A DNA stretch of 64,000 nucleotides from Amphiduros pacificus (taxonomy: Eukaryota; Annelida; Polychaeta; Phyllodocida; Hesionidae). Shown here piece by piece: positions 1 through 17,184 of this stretch. The position numbers and the translations under genes were made by a program. The first letter of the stretch is position 1. Each line of letters begins with the position of its first letter. The stretch is taken from NCBI GenBank assembly GCA_949316495.1, contig OX439008.1, positions 19,373,843-19,437,842 on the forward strand. The letters are read 5' to 3'. The notes under the pieces are model-generated. The model made no database searches. It was not told the origin of the DNA and saw only the letters and a program-made list of their open reading frames with translations.

Positions 1-1849
1 GTCACAACCATAAGATATTTGTCACAACCATGAGTTATTTCATTGATTCAAATAAAATTAAAATAATCTTATGTTGTTCTGAAGTATACTCCTGGCAATA
101 AATTGATAAATTGTACAAAACATCTCCACCCTGTTTCCCAAGCTGGACAGGTGCCCAACTGGTAACTCATTAGGTGTTTACATGGGATCACAAACCAGCT
201 AAACAAAGCTTGTTGACAAAGTGTTCAATCGCTGGTGTAGGTTTCAGCAGACAACTGATCAACTTTCAAGTGCCACAGAAAGTTGTTAACAGGGAATATT
301 TTGGGTAATACTACATAAAAGCACTGTTTAGGGTTTAAACATTCATGTTATGTAAAGAAAATGTGTCTGAAAGTCAGGTTGCATGAATGCTTTAAACGCT
401 CCCAAATGTTGAATTCACCCAAACTCCAGATATTGTCTATTGGCCTGTAATAGAGCCTTCAAAATAATAAAATAATGTACAGTACTACTATAGAGAAAGT
501 ATATTTTCTCTATGGTACTACTCCCAGAATGACTCCACGCAAATCAATCAGGTAATTTTGGGACCCCCAAACAACAAGTACCATTTGGGATTTAAAAAAA
601 GTAAAAAAGAGATTGAGCACAAAAATCATTTAATTGATATTGGAGGCCCCATGTACCTGACCCTAAAGTAAACATTGCCGCTGCAACACTTTAAGTTTGC
701 ACATAAGTCCCTTGGTTCAAAGATAAATCAGACAAAAATAGACAAATCAGGCAATGCCAAAATAAATCAGATAAATGTTTTGATGTATCCTGCCAAAAGT
801 GCCATAAACTGTAGTTCTACTTTGTGGGGACACTAGCTAGACAATGGTGATTCCAACTGTGACAGCATTGTTGTTTTCTTTATGTGCAGTTATATTTTCC
901 TCATTTTATTAACCGACATCTTTTTATATATTGATCTCTGTATCATGCACACAAAAAGTGTCACCTGCCATTTGAATGGTTTAACCTGATAATCATTTAA
1001 GTCTATTCCACTCCATAGTGTGAAAAGCTTTTTCAAGATTAACAAATATCAATACACCAATGTATTACTTTCTTCAGTAAATGACAATCATCTGTTAATC
1101 TGGTATCCTGTCTAATATGTCTATTTTATTTATGTGATTTGGTCTGAGTTGATATTGAGCGGATAGATTAGCCTTACTCTGTATGGCGAGGTATCTAGAG
1201 TCATATACTACGGTATAAATCCTGGATCTGCTGTGGAGAGTAGATTAGCCTCTTGACTTTTATCGTTAAGGAATCTTAAATCTTCATCTTTTTTAACAAT
1301 TAATGTAAGAAGCTCTTATCTGCTCAATAGAATTTCCCACCTCTGAAAAAAAAGCCCACTAGAAGCTTTCCATTTCAAGATCGCCTTGATATCATACAAA
1401 GAAAAAAATGAGCAATTCTGAATGATCCTGAATCTAAATCATCTGAGCCTGTGGATTTTTCATTTGCCAACTCCCAGGCCTTGTTACATTGGCCTAACGC
1501 TATGTTTGAGCATAGAGAATACATAAGATTATTTCTCTAGGGTCTGATTAACCAGAGGTATTTAAACATGTTGTAAATGTCTCTGGATTAACATATACTT
1601 CTTCACTAGTCAGTTTTGATATGTTTGGCATTTACACTGGAAAACTCAGGCAAAGGCCTGAAACATTGGACTCAGGTCATTCCCCAATACTTGGACTCGG
1701 TTCCCAGCCCTCTTACGATGGTCGTTCCTTATCAATTGATGATATTGTGCAAACAAGGTGTCGCTGAGAGTTCCAGAGAGGAGGTTCCCCCTTCAGCCTC
1801 AATCTGGTAAATTCTATTAATAGTTTGGAGGAACCCCCTGTGCCTGAGG
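1..1849. other. Non-coding upstream stretch
   Basis: I see no convincing exon here. The window opens with two near-identical 20-bp direct repeats (1-40). An imperfect 18-bp inverted repeat lies at about 481-522, with the core atagagaaa/ttttctctat. Short open frames, such as the one at 1616-1810, lack an ATG start or recognisable protein character. The 5' untranslated region and promoter of the methyltransferase gene at 1850 must lie in the distal part, but I recognise no specific motif. Confidence 0.6.
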
Positions 1850-7081
<5,232 letters not shown>

Positions 7082-7305
7082 GAGACATATATGTAATTTT
7101 ATACTAGTCAAATGTGATAGTTATTTTTTTGTAACTATCCACTTTTTAAAGACATAATCCTTAGGGCCATGAAAGGGGGTTGTCATTTTAAAGATTTGTT
7201 TGGAATTGCAGAACTGAATCATGTTGACTGCCCACTGACAAAACTGATTTGTCTTGTATGCCTCAGCTGATGTCTGGTATCTGCTATGTCAGATATGTCT
7301 TGACT

Positions 7306-7533
7306 GATGTCAGATATGTCTGGACTAATATCTGGTATGTCTCAACTTATGGCTGGCATGCATGAGCTGATCTCTGGTATGTATCAGTTGGTGTCTGGTA
7401 TGTCACAGCTTATGTCTGGTATGTCGCAGCTAATGTCTGGCATGTTGCAGCTAATGTCTGGCATGTCGCAGCTAATGTCTGGTATGTCGCAGCTAATGTC
7501 TGGCATGTTGCAGCTAATGTCTGGCATGCCTTG
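7306..7533 (+). repeat. 21-bp minisatellite downstream of the methyltransferase gene
   Basis: Imperfect tandem copies of a 21-bp unit resembling atgtctggcatgtcgcagct. It begins about 225 bp after the methyltransferase stop codon, so it may lie in the 3' untranslated region. The unit is a multiple of three, so it produces spurious repetitive open frames on both strands. Confidence 0.9.
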
Positions 7534-8617
7534 ACTGATATATGATATTCCTTGGCTGTAAGGTTCCAAATGCATAATTTTTACAATGGATTGATCATTC
7601 ATGACTTGGTTATTAGGCTTGTGATGAGGCGACCAAGTCTTTATAAATAGACTAGGTAAAACCTAAGCACAACACAGTGAATAAGGTAAAGATTAGGACT
7701 TAATTAACCGAATCTATGTTTGGACTGAGTTATATGTTATTGGACTCAGTGATTTTATGTAATTGAGTGCAATACAAACATCTGTCATCAACAATATCTA
7801 GTGTTAGAAATGTGCAGACTGGTGACTTTTCTTTATGTTGATTGGCTAATAATTTTGGTTTGATGAAATTGGATCATGAGGTGAATATTAATTATGATAA
7901 TGTTTATGGTCTTGTGTGATTGAAATAAGTAACTTTCATACTCAGTCTACTGAAAAATGGGACATAAATGAAATATTTTTCTTTGATTATTTTATATATT
8001 TCAATAAATAATCAAGAATACTTTTTTGTTTGATATTGATAAAGGATGAGGAAAATAACATCTTGGCCATAAGCAATCAGCTTGGGATTAGAGGATGTAG
8101 ATTTAAAAAAAATGAAATGTTGACAAATTTTCATGATGCATGTATCATGAAAAGTGTTGACAATTGACTTCTCGTGGTATTCAAGAAATTTCAAGATATG
8201 AATATTTAAGTGCTGATACAAAAAGCCAGACAAGAAGAAAACTTATCTTCATGACCACATCATCGACCTGATGATGTGGTCATAAGTTATGTCCGGCTTT
8301 TACTAATCTGAGTCGCAATAACTAAAATTGTGGCAAAGAAATTGAGTGGCTACTTCAATAGATATTTGGACAAAATTAATACAAGCTTCCCAACTCATGG
8401 AGACTTACATTTCATGATTTTAGTGGAATCGTTGGATTTTAAGAACTATATTAGATTCAAGTTTATCTTATTTTATTTTACAAAGAATTTGCCAAAAATA
8501 AGTTTTATTAACCGATTTTCCATTTATTTTATACTCCATATACCAAATATCGCACAAGATTTAATTTATACTTTAGTTTATGTATCACATATTAACAGTG
8601 GACTTAAAATATATGTA
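7534..8617. other. Non-coding stretch with a foldback
   Basis: I see no gene. The only structure is a foldback at 8221-8301, whose 14-bp arms (8251-8264 and 8270-8283) are perfect inverted repeats around a 5-bp loop. Outer arms (8221-8232 and 8290-8301) match with one difference. It may be a small foldback element or a transcribed hairpin. Confidence 0.6.
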
Positions 8618-10585
8618 CCGTATTTACTCGAGTATAAGTCGAGGTTTTTTTCCAAAAACTCTTAGTTAATGTTTAGGGGCTCGACTTATACACGAGAGCA
8701 ACCTGTGGACGAGGATTTACGCCAAAAAATTACGACACTATGAGTTTTCATTACGAACATTCTTATTTTCGAAATAACGAATATCGGACATAGCGGGTCG
8801 GTTTAACAGTCTTATACTCGACTAATTACGGTAAAACGTAAATACGATCTTCATATTTTCGAAATAACGAATATCAGTCGCAACAGATTGATTTTAATTG
8901 CGTTTTAAATGATAAAGAAAGGTATTTACCCAATATTACTGGTCTATTATTCGAAACGCTTTGTTTTGACTTTGTTCTCACTGATTCCAATTATCAGCGT
9001 TCACAGTTTTGCAATACGTCTTTGTTTCCACTGCTTTGAGTCGTGTCTTCCCGCTTGGAAAGAAATGCTTTCACACGTGGATCGATTTTAATTGCGTTTT
9101 AAATGATAAATAAAGGTATTTACCCAAATTGTTCGAGAACAGAACAAAACCATCAATCCATTTAAAACGCAATTAAAATCGATCCCCGGGTGAAGGCATT
9201 TCTGTCAATTTCTTAAGATCGTCAACACGTGGTCGCAACACGTGGTTGCAATTTAGAAAGGCGGAAGTGACGGGAAGAGGCACTTGTTTTTAGCGCGAAA
9301 ACGAGTTTGATATTTTAATTGCATTTTAAATGATAAATAAAGATATTTACCCAATATTATCACAAATTATGCTTCGCAGGTCGAGAATTTATCCATGAAG
9401 TAAAACGTAAATATCATGTACGTGACGTCGCGTTAATTCACGTCCGCAACACGAGGAGAAGCCAGGGATCCATCATTGCACAATATATTAATATTTCAAT
9501 GCGTGTTAAGTAGGCTCTGATTGTTTTCACGCCAAAAATAAGAGCTTGTCCCCGTCACTCCCGCTTTTCAAATGACGACCTCGTATTGCGTAATGCATGT
9601 TAAATGGATGAATGGTTTTGTTCAGTTCTCGACCTGCAAAGCGTATTTTGTGCTTATATTGGGTATAGGTCTATACTTTTATTTATCATTTAAAATGCAA
9701 TTCTGCCAAATCTGCAAAGTCAATGATCACATGACTTGTGAGTCACGTGGTCAATCGATCCGCTACTTCACGGACATCGTATTTACGTTTTACTTTTACT
9801 TCTGTCTATTAAAATTATTTATCACTTAAAGGTATTTACCCAATATTATTTCGAAACGCTTTGTTTTGACTTTGTTCTCACTGATTCCAATTATCAGCGT
9901 TCACAGTTTTGCAATTCGTCTTTGTTTCCACTGCTTTGAGCCGTGTCTTCCCGTTTGGACAGAAATGCTTTCACGCTAGTATTGCGTAATGCATGTTAAA
10001 TGAATGGAAGGTGTCAATTGCATTTAAATGATAAATAAAGGTATTTACCCAATATTATCACGATGATTTACAGCCGATCGAGTGCTATAAACGATAATAA
10101 TTAAAAACGATATAATGAATATCTTTGGCTTTATAATACACAAAGAAATATTCGTGTCTTCCTTGTTGACAGAAATGCTTTCACACGTGGATCGATTTTA
10201 ATTGCGTTTTAAATGGATTGATGGTTTTGTTCTGTTCTCGAACAATTTGTGATAATATTGGGTAAATACCTTTATTTATCATTTAAAACGCAATCAAAAT
10301 CGATCAGCTCTGATATCCGTTATTTCGAAAATTTGAACATCGTATTTACATTTTACCGTATTTACTCGTGTATAAGACGTCTAATATCTTATATTTTAAG
10401 CATATTTACGTTTCACTTTGCAAATGGCCGCCAAGCTTCAGCTGAGTCTTGAATGGTAGCAGAGCCGATATTTTGAGAAAAACCAACTCGACTTATATTC
10501 GGAAATTGGTTTTTTTCAAGAAAAATAACCTCAATTTTGGGGGGTCGACTTATACACGAGTCGACTTATACACGAGTAAATACGG
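8618..10585. mobile_element. Composite terminal-inverted-repeat element, non-autonomous
   Basis: The left end reads ccgtatttactcg and the right end cgagtaaatacgg, a perfect 13-bp inverted pair. TA stands on each outer side, which resembles a TA target duplication of the Tc1/mariner type. A second left terminus begins at 10356 and shares the right end at 10585. Inside, a segment of about 150 bp at 8924-9077 recurs at about 9829-9974 in direct orientation. A segment of about 60 bp at 9126-9184 recurs inverted at about 10191-10250. The module ending in ggtatttacccaatatta occurs at least six times in both orientations. No transposase frame is visible, so the region looks like nested or rearranged MITE-like units. 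Confidence 0.75.
10356..10585. mobile_element. Inner 230-bp MITE-like unit sharing the right terminus
   Basis: It starts with ccgtatttactcgtgtataa, the same terminus as at 8618, and ends at the shared right end. Just inside the right end a 16-bp segment, tcgacttatacacgag, is present twice in tandem. It could be the ancestral short element, with the 8618 terminus belonging to another insertion. Confidence 0.7.
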
Positions 10586-13500
10586 TAATTAATCTTATAT
10601 AGCATGTATGGTAATTTTAGTAATATATGAGTAATGTTGAAGATAATGGGGTAAAAAAAAAGAAAAAAAGAATTGAATTAAAATATTCCAAACTACCTTA
10701 AAATATTTTAGGTCAGGAATTTTTGTTTTTCATTGCCTCTATACTATATTTTGAGTAATATGAAAGTTGCAGGGACCAGACACCACCTCTTAGGTGCAAC
10801 TGACATGTAGGCCACTTATAAAAGAGTAAAATCCTTTATATTAAAAAAAAGAAAAGAAAAAAAAAAGAGAAAAAAAAGTTTCATAAGAAACATATATATT
10901 TATATTTCCCTTGCCTTAAATTGTATGTTGTTAATCATAAGTCTATTTATTATTCAGTGATTCAAGGGCACGTGTCTGTTGGCCTAGATATTGACCTTGA
11001 AGCTCTCAGAATAATGGGATGGGAGATGGTGATGTGTATCTGGATTATTACTGCAGGCTGCTTTTCTTTGTTCCTACTAAGCTGGTAATCTCTACTCTGT
11101 AACTTCACTTAAAATGTTTATGTAATGCGCCTTGTGACTGGAGATGTGAATATTACATATTTAGTATTCATAAAGTTTCAATCTGCACTGTAATAAATGG
11201 GAAGTTTGTTTATTGACTCACCATTTTATGTAGCATTGTTATATGAAAAACTAAGTAATAATGGAATTATATCTTTGAAAGTTTAAAAGAAGTGGTTTAC
11301 AAGGAGTTATTACATCTTTTTTTTCAATGATGGGGGAGCAATGCACACGTGTGGCCTTGTGTGTATATTATGATTTAATTTCATCAAATGTTATCATGAC
11401 TGAAAAGTTGCTTCTGTCTGGTCCAAAACTTCTGAAGAATGTTTAGAATTTAATTTGATCATGAATGACCAATTAAGGAATTAGCTGTTTATGTTGTTGC
11501 ATCAACCTTTTAGGACACACTCAATCCAGTAACTTTAATATTCGGTCAAAATAATGTTTGACTGGTAACATATCTGACTGTCTGTCCATTATATTATAAT
11601 TTAAAACCTCCAACACTTGAGGCTTTAACTCCTAATGGACTAGCCTATCTAAATTTTGTTGATCAGCAGGACTAAACTTTTTTTTCTGGACTAGTGTATC
11701 TACATACTAAATCTATAAAATTTATAATCGTGGTTATTCAATATGCTTTTAAAATGAAGTGCTGGGGTCAAAAGTTAATGATCCAGTCAGTCTGATGTCA
11801 TTATCATGATTACACTTTAACAAGTTGCAGCCCTTCAGAATGCTACAAATGGCGTCATCAAGCCACAATAATGGGGACATCAACGTCCTTCCCGTCTGTT
11901 GCCAGTGGTGGACGTTGCCGTCCTTCCCTTCTGTTAGGGGTTAATGGGTTTCTTGATGGGTGACGTTGCCGTCCTTCCCTTCTGTTAGGGGTTAATGGGT
12001 TTCTTGATGGGTGACTATTGTCAATATTTAAGGTTTTACATACCCATTTCTCCAAAACAGTTTATCAAATAATTTTATAAATACAAAATATTTCAATATT
12101 GCAAAAAGTTTGGGCTTTTTTCAGTAACTTATATTAGGAGGTAGTTCATATTTATGTAAAGAATGTTAGGCTAGATGTATAATGTCAAGTAAATTTGACC
12201 TTTTTGACCTTGCAAAATTTACTGTGGCTGTTTCTCAGTATCTATAATCAGGAGCTATTTCATATTTATTAAAGAAGTATGTCTTTAAGTGACAAGTATT
12301 TCATATATTTATAGGACATGCTACATTGACCTTGACCCAAAAAAATTGTCTGGGTTATTTCTCATGAATCAAAAACAGAAGGTCCTTCCTATTTGAATGA
12401 CTTTCAGGTGTACCAATGCAACATTGTAAAATTTCCCTTTTTGATATGGGCAAAGCTGTTTTGGGGCAGAGCACCTGAATTTGACTGGCCCAAAATAGTT
12501 AAAATTTATCGGAACCAAATATCTGGATATGGCTGGGGGTATATTTTTTTAAGGTCAAGACTTGGCATCAGAGACAATATTGTCCAATGGTGTGTGAAGT
12601 GGAAAGCTTAGCACTGATGACTGCAGGAAAAATCTCCCCTGAATTAATCTTGGTATTAATCACAACTATTTTATATGTATAATGTTTAATATAAATAATA
12701 AATAAATATCTATCTTATATAAAATGTATTTTTAAAATAAAAAAATATTTGTTAAAGCAATGTCTTGATTTTTATATTTTATTTATTTATTTATCTAAAG
12801 AATCTCAATTAATATTCCCTTGTTGATTAATAATTACAGACCAGGAATAGCTAGTTTTAACTTAAACAAAACAATACAAAAATGCTTCCCTTTCCTAAGA
12901 AGATAAGTTTGAGTCTGGGATAGTTTCTGTTCTTCAGAATTTTGCACATTTCATAGTGGCTGCATTTCTCTCACCTTTCGCTTATCAATAGTTTAACTTA
13001 TTGTCACATTTTAACTTTTAAGCTGTGCATAGCATAGCTTCTGTAGTGAGGGGAAGAAACTTTCTGTTATACTGTCTACCAAGTTGGATCTCTGTAAATT
13101 CAGGTCTCAGTCCTTAGCTATTAGTCGGTAAGATGTATTTTCAAAAAAATTCTGCCAATATGTTCATTGAACTTGATCTCTGAAACTATTGGTCAGATTT
13201 CTGAACTGGACTGATTTTGAAAAGCAATGTGGTGTTGAAAGAGTTGGTGCACCTTTTTGTGTTGATATTTTTCCTTCATTAATTGTCCTTGACCTGCAAA
13301 ACTTGGTAAATGACAAGAAATGATCACAAACCTGACAAATGGAATGCCCAGCACAGCTTTTAGGTCTTTGGCTTATATTTCATTACATGCAGACCTTTTT
13401 ACTAATATCATTCTGTACAAAATGACCCATAACTTTTGCATCATCACCTTTCATAATCATCTTTGTCAAATGTTATTGAGTTTGAAATATTTTCATTTAC

Positions 13501-14332
13501 AAGTTGGTGGTCCACATATCACATGGATGTAGAATAAAAGGTACAGAAACAAAATAATATATTGAAACAAATAAATCCCAAAATATAGAAACACAAAATT
13601 TCAACAAACAAAACAAAACATTCATCAAACCTCATTATCACCACTGCTTTTTCTTTGTTTACATGGTCAAAGAACACATATCCATACGCAATGGCACAAT
13701 GGCTAAATAAAATGGCTACACTTTTTCCATGATCATACCAATCACAGAACACAAGTCCCTTTTTAATAATCACGTTTTGATGGCAAAGGATATGAAAAAG
13801 GACCACCCATGATGCAAAAAAGGCACATGCTCAAAATGAAAATCAAATACTTTAAATTTATTCACAATTTCATGAGGAATAATTTTACAAGTAGACTACA
13901 ATTATTTACTTCATGTCCATAGGAGTTTTCTCTTAAACATTATTATCAAAATGTCAAAACAACTGCCATGAACACCTTATATATTTTATTTCTGAATAAA
14001 TACTATGATTTGTTCACAAATGTTCATCCATTGTAAGCATACATTCCATGAGCTCAAAGTTGGTGCACAAATCAAACTTAATTTTGGCAAAAATTGTGTT
14101 TTGCATATAACTGAATGATCTATCTATTAGTTTGGTATGCTTTCATTCTCTTATTGTTTTCTATCTTGTTGTGAGACAATCGTTTACATGAAGAAATCAT
14201 GTCTTTGTCCAGTTTTGGAATCTGATGTAATGTCACTTATTCAGTAATTACAGAATGGTCCCTGCAAATAACGTGACGTCCTTGACCTAGAAATGCCGGC
14301 ATGAAGATGTCAACACAGCCAAATGTCTCGAT
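10586..14332. other. Intergenic stretch without recognisable genes
   Basis: AT-rich DNA between the TIR composite and TIMM8. A 51-bp unit is duplicated in tandem at 11911-11961 and 11962-12012. The 3' untranslated region of TIMM8 should lie just below 14333. The minus-strand frame at 13519-13806 has no family support and is not called. Confidence 0.6.
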
Positions 14333-14584
14333 CTATTGCTGCATTGATTTCTGTAACATCCCTTGAAATCTTTGTGTAATTTGTAGGGTGGTGTCTATAA
14401 ATCTATCGACACAGTTTGTGAGGCATGTTTCAGTTTTGTAATCGAACTTATCCCGTGGTTTGTCAATGCATTTATCCCAACACGTGTCTGTCAGTTTGTG
14501 AATTTGTCCCTGCAGTTGCGCTTTTTGTTGCTCCAACATTAAGAATTCCTGAAGTTCCCCGTCATTTTCTCCTGCTCCAGCCAT
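14333..14584 (-). CDS. TIMM8: Mitochondrial small Tim chaperone, Tim8 (single exon)
   Basis: An intact 83-residue frame. The twin CX3C signature of small Tims is present as CWDKC and CLTNC, with 15 residues between. The flanking text (LTDTCWDKCIDKP and CVDRFIDTTLQITQRF) matches the Tim8 branch. Small Tims work in the mitochondrial intermembrane space. Tim8 pairs with Tim13 in a hexamer that carries hydrophobic precursors, such as Tim23, to the inner membrane; the cysteines form two intramolecular disulfides. The length is slightly below the human protein (97 residues). The coding region is uninterrupted. The gene is divergent from the CNBD2-like gene, with 299 bp between the start codons. Confidence 0.93.
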   Translation of the reverse strand: MAGAGENDGELQEFLMLEQQKAQLQGQIHKLTDTCWDKCIDKPRDKFDYKTETCLTNCVDRFIDTTLQITQRFQGMLQKSMQQ

Positions 14585-14883
14585 TGTCTGTTATCTAATA
14601 AGTCCTATCAATAATTCCAAAATGTCGAATATATCAGATATCTCATATAAATATCAACTTCCAGACTCGCTCACGTCCTCACCTTGCACTGCGGATCTAG
14701 CGACCTCTGCATGACCTACTTTACTAATCACGTGACCAGTCAATTGTTTCCCAATTCCCACACGCTGTATTGTTTCCCGCGCTTAGTTACCCAGCATAGT
14801 AACAAGGCTCTCCTAATGAATCAACAGAAATGCAACTTATATTTTAACTTTTGTGTGTGCAAATCCGTCACCAAGGAATAGAA
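14585..14883. promoter_or_regulatory. Divergent TIMM8 / CNBD2-like promoter
   Basis: A 299-bp gap between opposing start codons. It holds a palindromic E-box TCACGTGA (14728-14735), as bound by USF/MiT-type bHLH factors. It also holds paired RFX half sites GTTACC and AGTAAC (14786-14803) with a 6-bp spacer, wider than the usual X-box. The X-box-like pair lies about 80 bp before the CNBD2-like ATG. Assignments are by motif only. Confidence 0.5.
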
Positions 14884-17033
14884 ATGCCGTCAAATGTTGA
14901 CAGAGGGGCTGAACAGAGCCCAGTGAAATTCCCACCTATACCTGAAAGTGCAAAAAAGAATATGACAACTACAGAAAGCAAGGAAAAGAGAAAGAAATCA
15001 GTGGGGTCACAAAAACGGAAACTAAGCAGAGGCAGGAACAGTCTTGTGGAAGAAAGCATTGACGTTTCAGATGACCCAGTGCAGGAAATGCTGAGTCGCA
15101 CCATTGATGTGGTAGATCCAGAGAAACCATTACATTCAACTGAGAACTCGGGACCACCACCAGATACCACGTCAGAGCCCCCAAGACTATGGGACAAACT
15201 TGCAAATGTAACAAAGGCTGCGACGGGACTAAAACAATATGCAAGAAAACCAAAAATTATGGCAGGACCAGAACAGACCTTCGAAATGAATTTAGACAAC
15301 CCAACGCTACGTTCAGTTCTACCAGAAGCGCCAACACAAATAAATTATGCTCCCCCAGGTCTTCAAACCAAGGAGGAAAAAGATGTAAGTTCCACTGTAA
15401 TCAGTCCATTGAATCCAAGAAATATCTTTGAAATAAATTGCAGAACTTCAAAACATATAATGAGGCCCACACTGAATTAAAGTTTGAACCAAAATTCCTA
15501 AAAGTTATCTTTTCACACCTACACACTATTTGAAACAGTACACGCATTGCAATGTTCAAATTAGCTAAATTTGACATTTTAATTTGTCTTCTCCTAGGAT
15601 TCGTCATTGCCTGGTATAGCTGCTAAAGGAACAGACAGTCAAGACGGACAAGATCAAGCAATGTCCAAAGCAAAACGATTCCGCGTACTGGCTCGTATGA
15701 TCAAAACCAACCTGACATGGGCCAAAGATCTTCACAGCAAACGCAATGATAACACAGCATTTGTTGTCAAAGGGAATGTAAGACATTTATATTTTCAAAG
15801 ATTGTCTCCAAGTCAATGTAAACCGCCATAACCATGCATGAAAAATTCTGAATGAAACCTAGATTTTCCATATTATGTGGTAAATTATGTGGCATAATTA
15901 TCATATATTAAAATACGTACAGCAACAAGTAGATGTGAGAATAAAAAAATAAAATATATTTTCAATAAAAAAACGATATGGAAATAAAAAACTTCGATTC
16001 AGTTTAACAGGGAAGACATCTTGGTCTAACCAGTTTGATTGACAAAGAAGCCTTTTTCATGCTGAAATTTGCATGCTTTTACCGACTGAGAGTAATATAA
16101 TTCCAAAAAATTATCAGCATATAATCAAACACAAAAAAACAATGACATACAAAGTGCCCTATAAAAAAGTTCTTTGGAAATTAGGTTTGAAGTCATTTTT
16201 AAAACAAAAGATCTTTATTGTGAGTTGTGATCTTTGCGATTATCTGTTCTATCATATTTAATTTGTATTTTGATTTGATTTTTATCAGGCAAGGCAGGGT
16301 GACAGTGAGACATTGGTATTTGATGTAACATCTTTCCGAGCTAAACACCGGTCATATGGAGGACTCACTCCCAGAGCTCGCCGCATCCTACTGAAACATC
16401 CACTGGACAGGAATAGAGAAGAATGCAATGTTCTCAAAGTATGTACACTTCCCTAAAGTAATCAATAGAATAGAGTTCCCTACTGTAAGCAATAGTATAG
16501 AGTTCCCTAAAGTAATCAATGATACAGAGTTCCCAACAGTAATCAATAGTACAGAGTTCCCTACAATAATTAATACTACAGAGTTCCCTACAACAATCAA
16601 TAGTACAGAGTTAACGTTCCATACAGTAAACAATAATACAGAGTTCCCTACAATACTCAATAGTATAGAGTTCCTAAGAGTAATCAATACAATGCTTCAA
16701 GTTTGTTTGTTTGGGGTTTTACATCACTTTCAACATTTCAGTCATTTCGTGATGAGACTTACTTGTAACAGATATAGTGCTGCCTCACTGAATTGTCATG
16801 TCGCAGGTCCTGGACATGACAACCCACCCGGTCACAGATTTACAAGGACAACAGGTTAACCCTTTGGCACTGGCCTCAGCTCATGTGTGAAATTGTATTA
16901 TGAATTCAATCTCGGCACGGCCGAGGATCAAACCCACGACCCTTAGATCATCACAGAGGAACTGGTACTAATAAGCTGGCACTCTAACCGACTGCGCCAC
17001 GGCCCATGACCCTTATATATACAGATTTGTCTA

Positions 17034-17107
<74 letters not shown>

Positions 17108-17120
17108 TATATATATATAT

Positions 17121-17184
<64 letters not shown>

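Noticed and set aside
13519-13806. Minus-strand 95-codon frame with an RNP1-like YGYVFFDHV
   Set aside because: The match is a few residues only. The C-terminal part is hydrophobic, low-complexity sequence, and there is no RNP2 or splice context.
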